Shown here: positions 1-11,532 of the stretch, in pieces
Layout: each line of letters begins with the position of its first letter
Position numbering within the stretch: position 1 is the stretch's first letter
NCBI GenBank assembly: GCA_018257865.1
Contig: JAEUBA010000102.1
Location: forward strand, 33,575-97,574
Reading direction: 5' to 3'
Length of the DNA stretch: 64,000 nt
Origin: Stereocaulon alpinum
Taxonomy: Eukaryota; Ascomycota; Lecanoromycetes; Lecanorales; Stereocaulaceae
Notes under the pieces: model-generated
Databases searched by the model: none
What the model saw: the letters and a program-made list of their open reading frames with translations, nothing else
Told to the model about the DNA's origin: nothing
Made by a program: the position numbers and the translations under genes

Positions 1-1062
1 GATAGAGGGAGCCAGTCCAGTCAAGCCAATATCGTCAAGCACACAAGAGCATGGGAAGTCGCCTATGAGGATGTATAGGTCCTCGCATTTTTGGTGTTGA
101 CCTTCTGAAAGTTGCTGTACTCCAAAGACTTTGCGTGTATGTGCTTCAAAAAGCATCGGAGCCTACTCGCCACCATGGCTTCACTTGTATTAAATTAATG
201 TATGATCTGCCGTCTTTCATTGAATACCGGATTCTAGCTTGTAGAAAACTAGCCTCATCTTTTCAGGAATGCACGGGTGGGCCGGAGCACACAGCTCGAG
301 ACCCCTTGCGCTAAGTTCTCTATAATCTTGCCATAGAAAGCTAAGTTTTTAATATTGTAGATATTATAGGCAATACCTGCTAATCAGATTGCAGCTTTCG
401 ATGTTCGATTTTTGAGAGAATTGTTCAATTGCGCTGCCGTAGTTCGGATGTTCTAACATGCGGAGTTCCATATGTCTAGCGTAGAGGGGCCGAGGTCGGA
501 TGGATCGACTATATCCTATACACCTGCAAGCCATCTAACCTGCCGGAGATCGCCACCAGAATCTACGACGATGACGTAGTATGCTGCTGTAGATGGCGCG
601 GTTGAATCGTGACCAATGCTTCGAGAAGCTGATGCGTCCCCGACCCAGCACACTGGGACCACGGGTGGAGCCTCCGCATGTGGCACTTCTCCGACTAATC
701 GTGCTCTTGGCTTGCAGCCTCGTTTTTTAGTCTCGTCCCGCCCACGCCCCATATGGAGCAGGGATCTCGCTCAAGCGGTCCCACTCAATTCTCCGAGGCT
801 TGTGAGCTTCGGGGAGACGGGTTGTGACATTGGTACTTCGCCCCACCCCCTTTGCCGCATGAGATCGACTCAATGTAACAACGTTACATGTAACAAATCC
901 CTTGAAATAATCGTAACATAAGCAAACACATTTTCCCTACACTTTCGGTCTCCTCATCCCACTGAGAAATCGTATCCTTCTGGAATCCACGAGCCACCCA
1001 GTGGGATTGATAGAGCTTGAGCTTGAGTTTAAAATTGTCGCAGGTGGTAATCACTGCACAAC
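1..1062. other. Intergenic, upstream of permease
   Basis: No gene recognised. A compact cluster of TGTAAC/GTTACA words lies at 874-894, including the perfect 12-bp palindrome GTTACATGTAAC at 883-894, about 170 bp before the permease ATG; it could be a transcription-factor site for that gene, which is inference. Confidence 0.4.
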
Positions 1063-3290
1063 ATGAGTCCCAGTTACGAGCTTGCGGTGGTGGATAGCCC
1101 ACCCTCGTATGGTGGCACATTCGCTGGCATTAGTGGCTCTCGACATCGTCAAAGAGACGAAAGTACACTCGCACGACTGGGCAAGAAGCAGGTTTTGAAA
1201 GTTCGTACAGCTTGGCAGGAGCCATCGCGGTCGATGACTGACATGCAAGCTGACCGCTCTCTATGCAGCGGCGCTTTGGATTTCTATCTCTCTTCGGATT
1301 CAGTTGCACGATTCTGGCTACTTGGGAGACAGCATTGGCGTATGTCTACAGACTTTCTCCTATGGCGGACTGAATCATCTAATGACGGGTTTAGTCTATT
1401 CCAGCAAGCCTTCCAGAAGTGAGCAAGCTGAAAATTGTTTATTATGATTAAACATTAATGGACGACAGCGGCGGGCCAGCTGGCCTGGCATATGGATTCT
1501 TGATTGCTTGGTTCTCAAGCCTGTCTGTCTATCTTGTCATCGCAGAGATGGCCTCTATGTGAGCTTTGATCCCTGGATGCATCGATCGGTCACTGACTCT
1601 GCGGGCTTTGCAGAGCTCCTATTGCCGGAGGACAATACTTCTGGGTCTCCATGCTGGCCCCCGTCAGGTACAAAAGATTCGCTAGCTACATCACTGGTAG
1701 GTTGGTTCCGAGGAAAAAGCAGACCGCAGATTTTGTGCGTGTGGTTCATGCTCAATTCACTCACTACAAGCATAGGGTGGCTCACCTCGATCGCCTGGAT
1801 AGCTGTGCTAGCCACAGGTAGCACATTCGTCGGAACAATACTACAAGGTCTGATAATACTCGACAACGAAAGCTATGTTCCACAAAAATGGCACGGCACA
1901 CTGCTTTGCTGGGCTGTACTTGCCGTAGCGATCTTGATCAATACAGTGGTCAGCGGGTTGCTACCAATGATCGAAGGAATCATTTTGGTCTTACACGTAC
2001 TGGGTTTTGTTGCAGTCCTTGTGCCGTTGATTTATCTTGCTCCGCATGGATCGGCAGCAAGCGTGTTCCAGGTGACACTCAATGAAGGTGGATGGCCTAC
2101 GCCAGGAATTTCATACTGTGTTGGATTTATAGGGAATGTGGCTACCTTCGTAGGTATGAGAATGACATCTACATGATGACGGCACTAGTGTGGGATATAT
2201 GCTGACGTTCGCCCGATCAGGCGCTGATGCCGCTGTGCATGTGAGACATTTCGACATGTCAAATTGGGAAAACTCAGCTGACTTGCAATTATAGATGTCG
2301 GAAGAAATTGATAATGCGGCTGTGAACGTTCCGAGAGCAATAGTGACAACGATGCTTCTCAATGGCGCGACGGGTTTTGCTATGGTACTAGCTGTACTCT
2401 TTTGCTTGGGCGATGTCGATTCGGTCCTTGTAAGGTTTTGACCTATCATTCTGACTCTCCCCGTTTAACAAGTCTCATAGAAAACGACGACTGGCTTCCC
2501 TTTCATACAAGTTTTTTATAACGCCGTCAAGTCCAAGTCTGGAGCTACAGTGTTGACGTGCATTCCCGTCGTACTTCTATGGTGTGCGGTTATCGGGTTC
2601 CTAGCTACCGCATCTCGTATGACATGGTCTTTTGCTCGTGATCAGGGCCTCCCATTTCACCACTTGATAAGCAAGGTGAGATCTGATGGTTACACGATAG
2701 GGTCACTCAGTGCTAAGGCTTGTTACAAGGTCGAACCCCGAACCGCCATACCCATGGTCGCAATAGCAGTCGTCACCATCATACCGGCGCTCATCGCCCT
2801 AATCTACATCGGCTCTCCGAGCGTCTTCGAAGACGTTGTCTCTCTTTCTACATCCGGTCTATACGCATCGTACCTAATACCCTGCTCCCTGTTACTATGG
2901 CGCCGAGTCACCAGCCGAATCCAACCCCACGCCCCAGAATCCAACGACGGCGAAATATATGTTCGCCCTATGCCAAACATCCGTACGCAGGACGAGAATC
3001 ACGACACAGAGGTTGCGCAGCCGCAACTTCGATGGGGTCCATGGCGCATTCCCGGCTACTTCGGCATCATCAACAATGTCTACGCATGCATATACATCTT
3101 GTTCGTACTCTTTTGGAGTTTCTGGCCACCGAGCACTCCGGCCACGGCAAAGACAATGAATTATAGTATCTTGATGACGGGTGCAGTCATTCTATTTAGC
3201 ATCGTGTATTATTTCATTTGGGGGAAAAAGCAATATATGGGACCGTTGATAGAACGCGAAGTGAGAGAATTTGCGACAAAAAAGACGTGA
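1063..3290 (+). CDS. APC-family amino acid/choline-type permease
   Basis: Plasma-membrane or vacuolar secondary transporter of the amino acid-polyamine-organocation family, fungal GABA/choline permease branch (UGA4/HNM1-like). Ten exons fit: 1063-1200, 1269-1339, 1395-1418, 1469-1558, 1614-1696, 1776-2153, 2221-2240, 2295-2429, 2481-2675, 2730-3290; they sum to 1695 nt (564 aa), the usual length. Seen in the spliced protein: a hydrophilic N-terminus, first helix with RRFGFLSLFGFSC, then QNGGPAGLAYGF, ASIAPIAGGQYFWVSMLAP, MSEEIDNAAVNVPRAI and TASRMTWSFARDQGLP, all hallmark segments of this branch, and about 12 hydrophobic helices. Every intron has GT...AG ends, and the splice junctions restore these motifs exactly. 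Substrate cannot be read from sequence; choline, GABA or other amino acids are possible. The gene stands alone, with no partner next to it. Confidence 0.93.
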
Positions 3291-5597
3291 ATATGTACAG
3301 TATGTTTCCCTCCCGAATGGCAGATGAGGAAAACCGGGCTATTGTTGGCTGATAACCACAACAGATTCGGACAAAAACAGTCTCAGCGCTGTAGAGCGTT
3401 GTTTACAATATTATGATTACGTTCAAGGAAGGCCGGTCAGAAAATCTTTCCACTATCGCCGGCGCTCGAGACGTGCTGTTCAACGAATGTTGACGATGCA
3501 CGAGCGGCCACGCTTGTAGAACTCATGGGCCCGCACTCATGGTCCGCATTTGCTACTAGAGCACATGAGGCTGCATGGACGGAGCCGGCAATCCGGGACT
3601 GGCTGGCGTTCTTGAGGTGTTTGAAGGATTAGGCGCTGCTAGGCTCTCTGTAGGATATTTTTATATACAAGAGTAGAGTAGAGTGGGTGGTGAGCGACTT
3701 GAATTTAGACTATACCCTGCTCGCGAGTCGCCTAGTAGAGGTTGTCGAGATTTTTGGGTAGTTGGTAGACGTGTTTCAAGAGTAAGCCTTTTTGGCTTTT
3801 GCAGGGCATGTAGTACCATGTTCGTACTTTCTTGAGATATCGGAAAAGCACATGACCGACTCATTCTTTCCTTACTCATGTAACCTTTTCGAGATAGAAT
3901 AGAAACTTTTGATACTGAGGTCCTACTGGCTTTTCGGAATATCCTGCTCTATCTGATCGGGCACGGATAGCGAAGCGTCCTGATACCCACTAACGGAAAG
4001 AGATACCGATAACCGGGTACGTGGTAGGATGTAAAGGATTGCGGACAAGGTTTGGAATGGAAATTGAGGCTACTATAGTCGACGATTGATTGGGATTTAG
4101 ATATATGAGATAACTCCGGAATGCGTTTTACGGTGTATTGGTGAGATCGTTAATGACAGGTCCTATATATAAGAGTCGGGCGTCTACATCGTTTAATATA
4201 TAGGGATCTGATTGAAGGACGAATCAGGCCTGAATTGGTAGGTGAATAATATTATTGTTATTGATGTTGTTGCGAGCAAGAATTGTATGCAGAGATTTTC
4301 TTATATGCGTATAGAGGCCTTGGCAAGCCCTAGCCCTAGTAGACTAGTAGAAAGCCTAGCTTAGTGTTGCAGGCCTCATCCACCATATATTTCACCAATA
4401 TCCTAACGACAAGAAATGCAAAGCCTCCCCAGAGAACTACGAATAGCTGTCTATTTATCTGGGAGGACATGCTCATAGCATCTGACAATTTCAAGTACTA
4501 CGGTGGTATGAGGCACTAGAAGAGCTGAGCTTGAAAAGTGGAAGGTAAACACCCTGATCAAGACTGACAGACGTCAACACAGGATGATATCACAGCGCCC
4601 ATTGCACATTACTACCTAGATACCCACACCTGTCCCTAAAGATATTCATTCAGGCTCCGAGATTCGATCCAAATAGTACATTACCCCACCATTTTTCTTT
4701 AACGTTTTCCCTGGAAAACGTTTTCCAAATTTGACAACTGTCTACCCTTCCGGCGCCGTCTGTATGTCCATCCTCCACCCCTACCAACGACCCCTACGGC
4801 TACGAGTAAGCCTCGGAGCGATGGTGGCCTGCCCAGACGCCTGAGACTAGTTCGTTGAGTGTGACCAGCATGTCAACCAGTGCGAATGACAAGACGCCTG
4901 CGAACGAGTAGGCCGTACGGATGTGGAGGGAAGAGGTGGAGGGCTGACGTTGGGGCGATTTTTGGGGGGGAGTAGGACAATTATCAGAAGCAGGGGGAGA
5001 TTGTACATAACGCGCTTACGATGATACGGCTGAGAGTTTGCGGTGCATTTGTAATCTTTGAAAATGCGCGCTCTTAGAACAGGTATGCGCACATTTTGCG
5101 TCACTGAGAGTGTGAATTGCATTCATGTTGTCCTGAGGGCTAAGATGGATCGGCAGAAACAGGATCAACTTGATGCCAACTTACAACATACCCGCTTAAG
5201 GACTGTCATTCTCCATTACTAAAAGTCGGATTGATTCTCAGCCTGGCCACGGCGGGAAAGGACACAGCCTACACTTCTATAGACCCGAATCTGGCTAGTT
5301 GTTTGCACTGCAGGTACGGGGAAGCAGACATGTTCAGGTCTTTGAATTGCCAGGACTTTGAGTTGCCAGGACTTTGTGTTGCCTGTGACATGAAAGGTAT
5401 CTTGTTAGCTCGAGACACGAATTTGGTAGAGGTCATGGGGTAATGGGTCTTTCAAACGAACGACTTTTGGCTTAAAGACATTTAGAAGCTGACGTGTGCT
5501 AGTGCTCTATGTATCATATACGGAGACGACTGGGTTTCTCATAATGAAAGTTTCATGGTCATTCAGCGCTTCAGAGGTTACGACATCGGTTCCAGAT
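3291..5597. other. Intergenic, 2.3 kb without recognised gene
   Basis: Only short, unconvincing reading frames. It holds an inverted repeat at 4701-4724 (AACGTTTTCC-CT-GGAAAACGTT, overlapping the perfect palindrome GGAAAACGTTTTCC) and a short imperfect triplication of a 16-17 bp unit (TTGAGTTGCCAGGACT type) at about 5341-5395. Confidence 0.5.
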
Positions 5598-6479
5598 TCA
5601 GGGTTTCCCATCGTTACCATCTCTTCCCTCCTTTTGTTTCACTGGGTGATGCTTCTCAATAATCGCCCGCCGTATCCTCACAGTTCTCTCGGGCCCATCC
5701 CTCTCAAACCTTTTACCAAACTCGGCTGGCGTTTCACCAAGCTCATTCTTAGCCTCTGGATCAGCACCATGCTCCACCAACCACTTCATGATTTCTCTCT
5801 GGTCCCATTTGGCCGCTGTATGCAAAGGCGTACCCTCCCTACCAGCTCTCCGTGCTTCTGACAGCCCCATGAAATCGCCCGCGATCCCGTTGATGTCGGC
5901 CCCATGAGCCAGTAAACAACCCAAGACAGCAATACGATCTGGAGCATGTCCCTGCGCGGCAACGTTCATGGCACTGCTGCCTTGCACTGGAGATGCACCA
6001 TGAGAGAGCAGTAATTTGACGGCTCCGAGGGGCCCACGGAACGCTGCCACTGAAAGAACTTCGTTGGGATCGACACCGTTGGAGAGGAAGAAGGGAATTA
6101 GATCGAGTTGGGAGAGGTGAGATGCCAGAGCGTGTCCATCGGCTTTCCAGCCGCGCTTGAGATACAATTCGAAAAGCTCTTTTGAGGTCGTCTTACTTGT
6201 AACGTAATCGCAGATGGTTGCGCCCTGATCCAAGAGGTACTCAACTATTGTTGGTTTGCCTGTGCCCTTGACAGCTCTGGAGAGCATATGACCTATTACA
6301 TCGGCGGTTGGACCCTTTACCGATGCATCTGACTGCCATTGCTGAAGTATACCTCTAAGGCCCTGGAGATCGTTCGCTTCTACAGCGTCGAACGCTGAAA
6401 TGCGAAACTTTTCGGCACTGGCACGTTGATCTTGCGGCGGGTCATGAAGTCTCTCATTCTCCGAGCTATCTGTCACCAT
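5598..6479 (-). CDS. Ankyrin-repeat protein
   Basis: Single-exon gene of 293 aa. Ankyrin repeats are visible across residues 30-270: IVEYLLDQGA, IPFFLSNGVDPNEV, AVKLLLSHGASPV, LGCLLAHGADINGI and the best one, TPLHTAAKWDQREIMKWLVE followed by HGADPEAKNELGETPAEFG. The N-terminal 25 residues and the Lys-rich C-terminus are hydrophilic; there is no signal peptide or membrane helix, so a cytosolic or nuclear protein is expected. Ankyrin repeats bind other proteins, so the partner and the role remain unknown. The start is the first ATG of the frame and precedes the repeats by a normal spacer. Fungal genomes carry many fast-evolving genes of this kind. Confidence 0.85.
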   Translation of the reverse strand: MVTDSSENERLHDPPQDQRASAEKFRISAFDAVEANDLQGLRGILQQWQSDASVKGPTADVIGHMLSRAVKGTGKPTIVEYLLDQGATICDYVTSKTTSKELFELYLKRGWKADGHALASHLSQLDLIPFFLSNGVDPNEVLSVAAFRGPLGAVKLLLSHGASPVQGSSAMNVAAQGHAPDRIAVLGCLLAHGADINGIAGDFMGLSEARRAGREGTPLHTAAKWDQREIMKWLVEHGADPEAKNELGETPAEFGKRFERDGPERTVRIRRAIIEKHHPVKQKEGRDGNDGKP

Positions 6480-8647
6480 AATTGGGAGACTGAAGCTGAT
6501 GTTGGAGTCAAGAATGTTCAGATTTTTGGTCGCAAGGCGTTGGAAGGGAACGTTAATGTTTTGAGGGGTTTACACGTCCAAGAGGATCAGATAAGCAATG
6601 TACAGCTTTTTCAGGGTTTTCAACAGTACGCTAGCTCGCGGAACTTGTCAAACTTTGAAGGGTTAGACATCGATTCAAGAAGGATGCAAGAGGATAGCCC
6701 TATCAGCCCCACCAGTCATACTTCAACCAATGCATCAATCATCGCATACTCTAAGGACCGCCCTATTATAACGAATATAGCTGTCTAAGTAATCTCCATA
6801 ATCATGCCATCTCTTGGGACACAAAGATTTTCATAAGACAATAGGTGTTTGCTGTCTGCTACAGATCGGAACCTTCTTACCACCCAAACATCTCGAAAAG
6901 TTGGCCACATGAGATCTCATGCCTTGAAGCAAGTGCTTGAGTACGGTATATTAGTCTACACGAGTCCACCTGGGTACCTGTGCCTGAATAAGGTACGTCG
7001 GATCCCTCAACCTAGAGTAGGAAGGTGCGTGACACTCGCGAGAATCCTGCGACTGCATGTGTTGCAGGGTATGCATCTCTCAACTCCTTCGTGTTTCATT
7101 CATTAGGATTTAGAGACGCATATGGCACGATCAAACTTCTATGCAATCATCTGCCAGCATGGCAATCAGCGCCCTGTGTGGCTCAACCATAATCATCGCC
7201 TCCGTCTTTAAATCGTTGGCAACTTCCCCGAAGCCATATAAGGCTATGTCCTGCAACAATATCGTAGCTACAGCGCTATTCCAAGCTCTTGGGGCTCATT
7301 CGAATCTCCAAAATCCTAAAGGTAAGAGTTTCAACCGTTATCAGAAGTAGTCTTGTTTTACTAGTCTTTTCCAACTCTGAAGTTGGTCTTTCCTTTCGCT
7401 CCTTGGTGTTCCATCAGTTCTTGACAGACAATCCTCGAAGGCATACAAAACCTGATTAATGTTACATTAGGCAGCAAGCTGAATGCAGCTATAGGTCGCA
7501 TGATCGTGCTCACGTTCGTACACAAATATGCCAGCAACCATTGCAGGTTACTGTGGATCCGGCAGGCTGGCAGGCTGAGTATGACACTGCAGCGCTTAGC
7601 TGCGTTCTTTGCAATGATTATAATCTTACCATGCCGCACAGTTGAGCGCTGAGGGGGCAAGTTTACATTGTCATTCAGCATGAAACAGTAAGTTTTGTGC
7701 AAATTTCAGCATATGAAATTTCCAGTGACAACGACGTAGAGCGACTGATGTTCAACCAGAACTACGTCTGTTGGCCACTGACTGGAGGATTGAAGACAGG
7801 CAACAAGCTAGACTTCGGCAGCACATGCGATGTCCCAGAAAGCAGTCTGGTTCGGACATTTCTGGGAAACCCTACCCTATGGCGGCCGCCAAGAACTTTT
7901 CGTAAAAGAAGTCCTCCACTTCCCCAACGACGATAGCACCGACGACCCAGAAAGGCAGCAATCCCTCGCCGCCCACACCGCCCAATCCCAAGGCCAGCCG
8001 AGCGCGTTGGCTTGGATTCTTTGGTCCCCTTCCCCTTTTTTCTCTTCTTCCTGATTGCTTTCCTCTTCCGAATCGACACACGATTGATGCAGCGTTCGTA
8101 CAAAGCCGAGTAGACTAATATATATGCCAACACTCCACTTACTACGGCAAGATGCTTAAATGAATGCTCACATGCCCAAGGTAGCTATCGTTGATCGAAG
8201 CGTGAATAACAACATTCTCGCATACAGCTCCGAAAGCGTGCAATACTTCGACTGACTCGCGTACTTTGGCGTGGGCCAGCTTCTCACAGCCTCCTACAGT
8301 ATCTATTCCCTCCCACTTGCAAGTCAACTACACAACAAAACTACCCAGGTACTCATATGTCAACAATAGTGCCCTAATTACTGAGATGGCCGGTAGTCGA
8401 CCATGCGAAACAGATCTCTCACAAACAATCAAGCTTTGGCGTTGAAAACGCCCTCCGTCCCCTAGACTAAATACTTTACTCAACTCGTTTTCATGCTGAA
8501 AGTCACGAGCAATTTCACGCGCGAAAACATATCCACCCACATCACAGCCGCTATATCAGAGGCATCAGAAGTCACGTCACGCACTGCACACAAGGAATAG
8601 GACACGACTTAATGATAGCGAAGAAAAGCACGTATCCAGGTAAAGAC
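6480..8647. other. Intergenic, small unsupported ORFs
   Basis: No product recognised on either strand. Overlapping frames around 7700-8130 (plus and minus) are open, but they compete with each other and have no recognisable domain; the minus frame is merely Arg/Lys/Gly-rich. Confidence 0.4.
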
Positions 8648-9270
8648 TTATTGATGTCCTTCCTCGGCCAATCTTTGTAAGACGAACACAAAGCCAACGG
8701 CGGTGGACGTTACAAGATGCGTCGCAAAGACGAGTAGATGCACGGAAATCACCTTGTCATTTTCAGTACTGTTAGCTAGCCTCACTGCTTACTGGAAGTC
8801 GATAGTACGATCTCGTATGGTATAATGGGAAACACCTTGAACAAGACCTCGAATGGCCTATATGTAGATTGGGATTGTATACACTGCTTCGATCAAAACG
8901 TACAGCCGTTGAAACGGAGGGTCTTTTGCGTAGAGAGGATCGTTGAAGGTTGTCCGATAGTATTTGTAGAACGCCGTGACCCACGAGGGTAGATTGACTG
9001 GGTATTGATAGGGTACGAAGTCCAGAGCTGTGTGCGCCTCATGAATTAGATCGGAAGTGATACTGGTCGCAGAGCGCAGTACAAGCGAGGAGAGGTGAAC
9101 GTACACAGTGCTATTACAACTTGTATGAAGAGGAAAAGGATGTAGGAAATGTCTTTTGTATCGACTCCATATTGGCTGGGGATGACTATGCTGGTATGCT
9201 GGGCCTGCCATGGTGCGTTCAAGATACGATTTTTTCTAGATACTTTTGAGAAGACTGAGCTTTGGCACAT
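8648..9270 (-). CDS. EXPERA-domain (TMEM97/sigma-2 receptor-like) protein, 3' end disturbed
   Basis: Small endoplasmic-reticulum membrane protein of the EXPERA/TMEM97 family, which is linked to sterol metabolism. Exon 1 9105-9270 ends in a first helix (DISYILFLFIQVVIAL). A GTACGT...CACAG intron 9028-9104 joins it to exon 2, which carries the family signature: an acidic residue plus YP after helix 1 (LDFVPYQYPVN), then YYRTTFNDPLY and a Glu-bearing third helix (IEAVYTIPIYI). An in-frame TAG at 8858-8860 then stops the frame at 111 aa, shorter than the roughly 150-170 aa family norm. Beyond the stop, AIRGLVQG and, in a later exon (8648-8752), HLLVFATHLVTST look like the missing fourth helix. 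Either a 3' intron was not resolved, or the stop is a real break (TGG to TAG). The start at 9270 is uncertain. Confidence 0.5.
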
Positions 9271-9907
9271 GAGGAATGATGGATTGGAAAGGCGTTTATA
9301 TCATATGCAATGCCTGGAAGTCTGACATTTTGGCATTCGGCGACTTTAACAGGATGCCAATCACTTCTATTGGCATATATCCCAGAATCGCAATGGATGC
9401 AGTGTATCATGCCCAAATTGGCAAGTACCAACAATATGGACTTTTGGGCACTACGAGCGATTCAGTCCAACATTGGAGTGCCTAGAAGAGTCTATCTCTT
9501 TAATAGGCCGAAAACCCTCCGTATACTCGTGAGGCTAAGGCTTGTTAGTATTCGTCTTTCGCTATACACTTGACATGATTCGCTGTGGATCATCGAGCGG
9601 CCTCGGTATTCTTGGTACTCTTGGTATCTGCTAGCTTTTCTGCACGAGATGGCTCCAGCTGCAGCCAGGACTTAAGCTTGTCTAAATAAAGAAGATCGTG
9701 GAGCTTAGGGTCTACTAATAATAAGGTGAGGTAGTGAAACCCACCCGAGCCACCCTTGTCTCCATTAGTGCAGACCCCCTGCGGGGAGAGGCCTGGCGCC
9801 GCTAACAGTCCCGCTAAGCAGGGGTAGTTGCACTAATGGAGACAACATCGAATGTAGTTCAAGTACGTAGCTACACTGCTGCAGTCACTTTCTCATGGCT
9901 AACAACT
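9271..9907. other. Intergenic upstream of Gemin2-like gene
   Basis: Holds the hairpin-forming element described separately at 9756-9845. Nothing else recognised. Confidence 0.5.
9756..9845. repeat. 90-bp inverted-repeat (MITE-like) hairpin
   Basis: A perfect 17-bp inverted repeat (TTGTCTCCATTAGTGCA / TGCACTAATGGAGACAA) closes a 90-bp segment; the arms continue imperfectly inward with CCCCCTGC / GCAGGGG. A TA pair sits symmetrically inside each arm (TTAGTGCA...TGCACTAA), as expected for the TA target duplication of Tc1/mariner/pogo-type elements, with GTGCA...TGCAC as the element ends. The interior is only about 56 bp, so it would be a minimal internally deleted relic. It ends 62 bp before the likely Gemin2 start and supplies an in-frame upstream ATG at 9836. 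Confidence 0.65.
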
Positions 9908-11367
9908 ATGGCTAAACGCAAGCATACCGATGCCCCACCAGATAATCTCTACCAAAAGCGCTCGCGCCTCAATCAAGCCGACGACAACGATGACACTCCG
10001 CTCTCGCAAGCCAAAATAGATCCAACCTATGGTCAGCGCGGCGCCTTCCCCGGGCTCGATGATAGTGAAGATGGACTCTTCTACGGCCCAGCTAGTGACG
10101 GAATGGAGTATCTGCGCATGGTCAGGTAAGCAAGTCTGATTGAACTGTTTTCACACATGGAGTGCTGAGACACGGTTGTTTTTAGGAATCGCTAGCTAAC
10201 TACGGTATATGTCCTTACAGATCGGAAGCAAAGACCGTTCCGAACTTACTAGTTGCCCCTTCATCGCCTTCACATCAAACCCAAACGGATGATCTCTATG
10301 GGGACTACCCCCAAGGGTACTACGCTGACGGGGCATATACTGCTCTTCCCTTTCCCTCTTCCAATGGAGCTCACGGGAGTCGCGCCGAAGGAGAGGATCT
10401 CGATCCACAAGAAGCCTACTACGCCTCACTCTGCGCCCGCTTCGAAAAGCTAAGCTCCATCCTGAAAACGACCTATCCCCCTCTAGACCGGACTCTAGCC
10501 GGCCAGCCACTATCATGGTACAACTCCTCGCATTGGCGAAACAAGATCCTAAAGACAACACCACAAACCATCAGACTCGCTCAACTCCCGCAAGATATGG
10601 TTATCCGCGGTCTCGAGGTTCTAGAAACGGTGCTGAATTCTGAGAACCTGAGATCGGCAAAGGGAAAGAATATTGGCGCTTGGGCGTGGGGTTTGCTGGG
10701 GAGATGTAGAGAGGTGGGGCAGATGGGTAGTGAGGAGGTGGCGGTGTTGAGGAGTTTGGGGAAGAGGGCTGTTTGGTTGTTGAGGAGGATTGCTGCGGGC
10801 GAAGCTGTTGGTGGGGAGAAGGAGCCAGGAGACGATGAGGAAGATGGGGAAATTGGCGAAGAGGAGGGCAAAGAAGAGGAAGATGGGGAGATTAACGAGG
10901 AGGGTGGTGAAGATGAGGAAGACGGAGAGGTTGACGAAGAGGAGGGCGAACATGAGGCGGAAGGAAAAGATGAATTGATTGATGGAGAGGAGGGTATGCC
11001 CTCAAACGGTGACGAAAGTACGACCAGTCTCCCTGAGCTTGCTCGCATCAATGGGGAAACAGACAGTACCTTGGAGGAAGTGAGAAACCGCATGCTTATA
11101 ACTCTAGACTCTACTGCGAGAGAAGAAACCGAGTCAGGGAATATCAATATGGGCAATAACGCTCAGACGCAGCGCGCAGATGAACAGGAGCCATCAGAAA
11201 TGAAGGCAGAGGTCAGTGTGCAGGTAATGTCGGAAGCGGCCACTGCCAATGATGTGGAAAGTGTGCATGCTACGCTTGATATGCTGGTTACGATCATTGG
11301 GGAATTCTACGGCCAAAGAGATTTATTGGACGGGAGATTACTGTGGGATGAAATAGAGAGCACCTAG
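9908..11367 (+). CDS. Gemin2/SIP1-like SMN-complex protein (Brr1 family)
   Basis: Assembly factor for spliceosomal snRNPs; Gemin2 holds the Sm ring for the SMN complex. Exons 9908-10125 and 10221-11367 give 454 aa. Seen: an N-terminal segment with GAFPGLDD...GMEYLRMVRSEA, matching the Gemin2 EYLRRVxxEA helix and restored by the splice; a central LSWYNSSHWRNKI; then LPQDMVIRGLEVLE and NIGAWAWGLLGRCRE, matching the helical Gemin2 core; and a C-terminal MLDMLVTIIGEFYGQRDLLD, close to the YFDQRDLAD end of the family. A Glu/Asp-rich run (about residues 270-330) is inserted between core and C-terminal helices. I chose the ATG at 9908 (MAKRKHTD) over the in-frame ATG at 9836, because the latter falls in the hairpin repeat. 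The gene is convergent with the F-box gene, 165 bp away. Confidence 0.8.
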
Positions 11368-11532
11368 TGAAATGACTTTGTTGTCAATTGAGCTGCAAGG
11401 GTTCATGCCGTCGTACTGGGGTATCTTCGCTCTAATAATACCATGGTTATTGTACATGATTGGGGTATCAAGCCATGCTTTCGTTCCGTTCGATAACTCG
11501 TAACCCGGTTCGTAGACTTCCCAACCACATGC

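Noticed and set aside
7762..8133. Arg/Lys/Gly-rich 123-aa minus-strand frame
   Set aside because: No ATG-supported domain, and the opposite strand is equally open; no way to choose.
9836..9907. In-frame upstream ATG as the start of the Gemin2-like protein
   Set aside because: It lies in the hairpin repeat and the added 24 residues have no family similarity; MAKRKHTD at 9908 is a better start.
10581..11156. 191-aa Ser/Pro-rich minus-strand frame
   Set aside because: It is the antisense of the Glu/Asp-rich run of the Gemin2-like gene.
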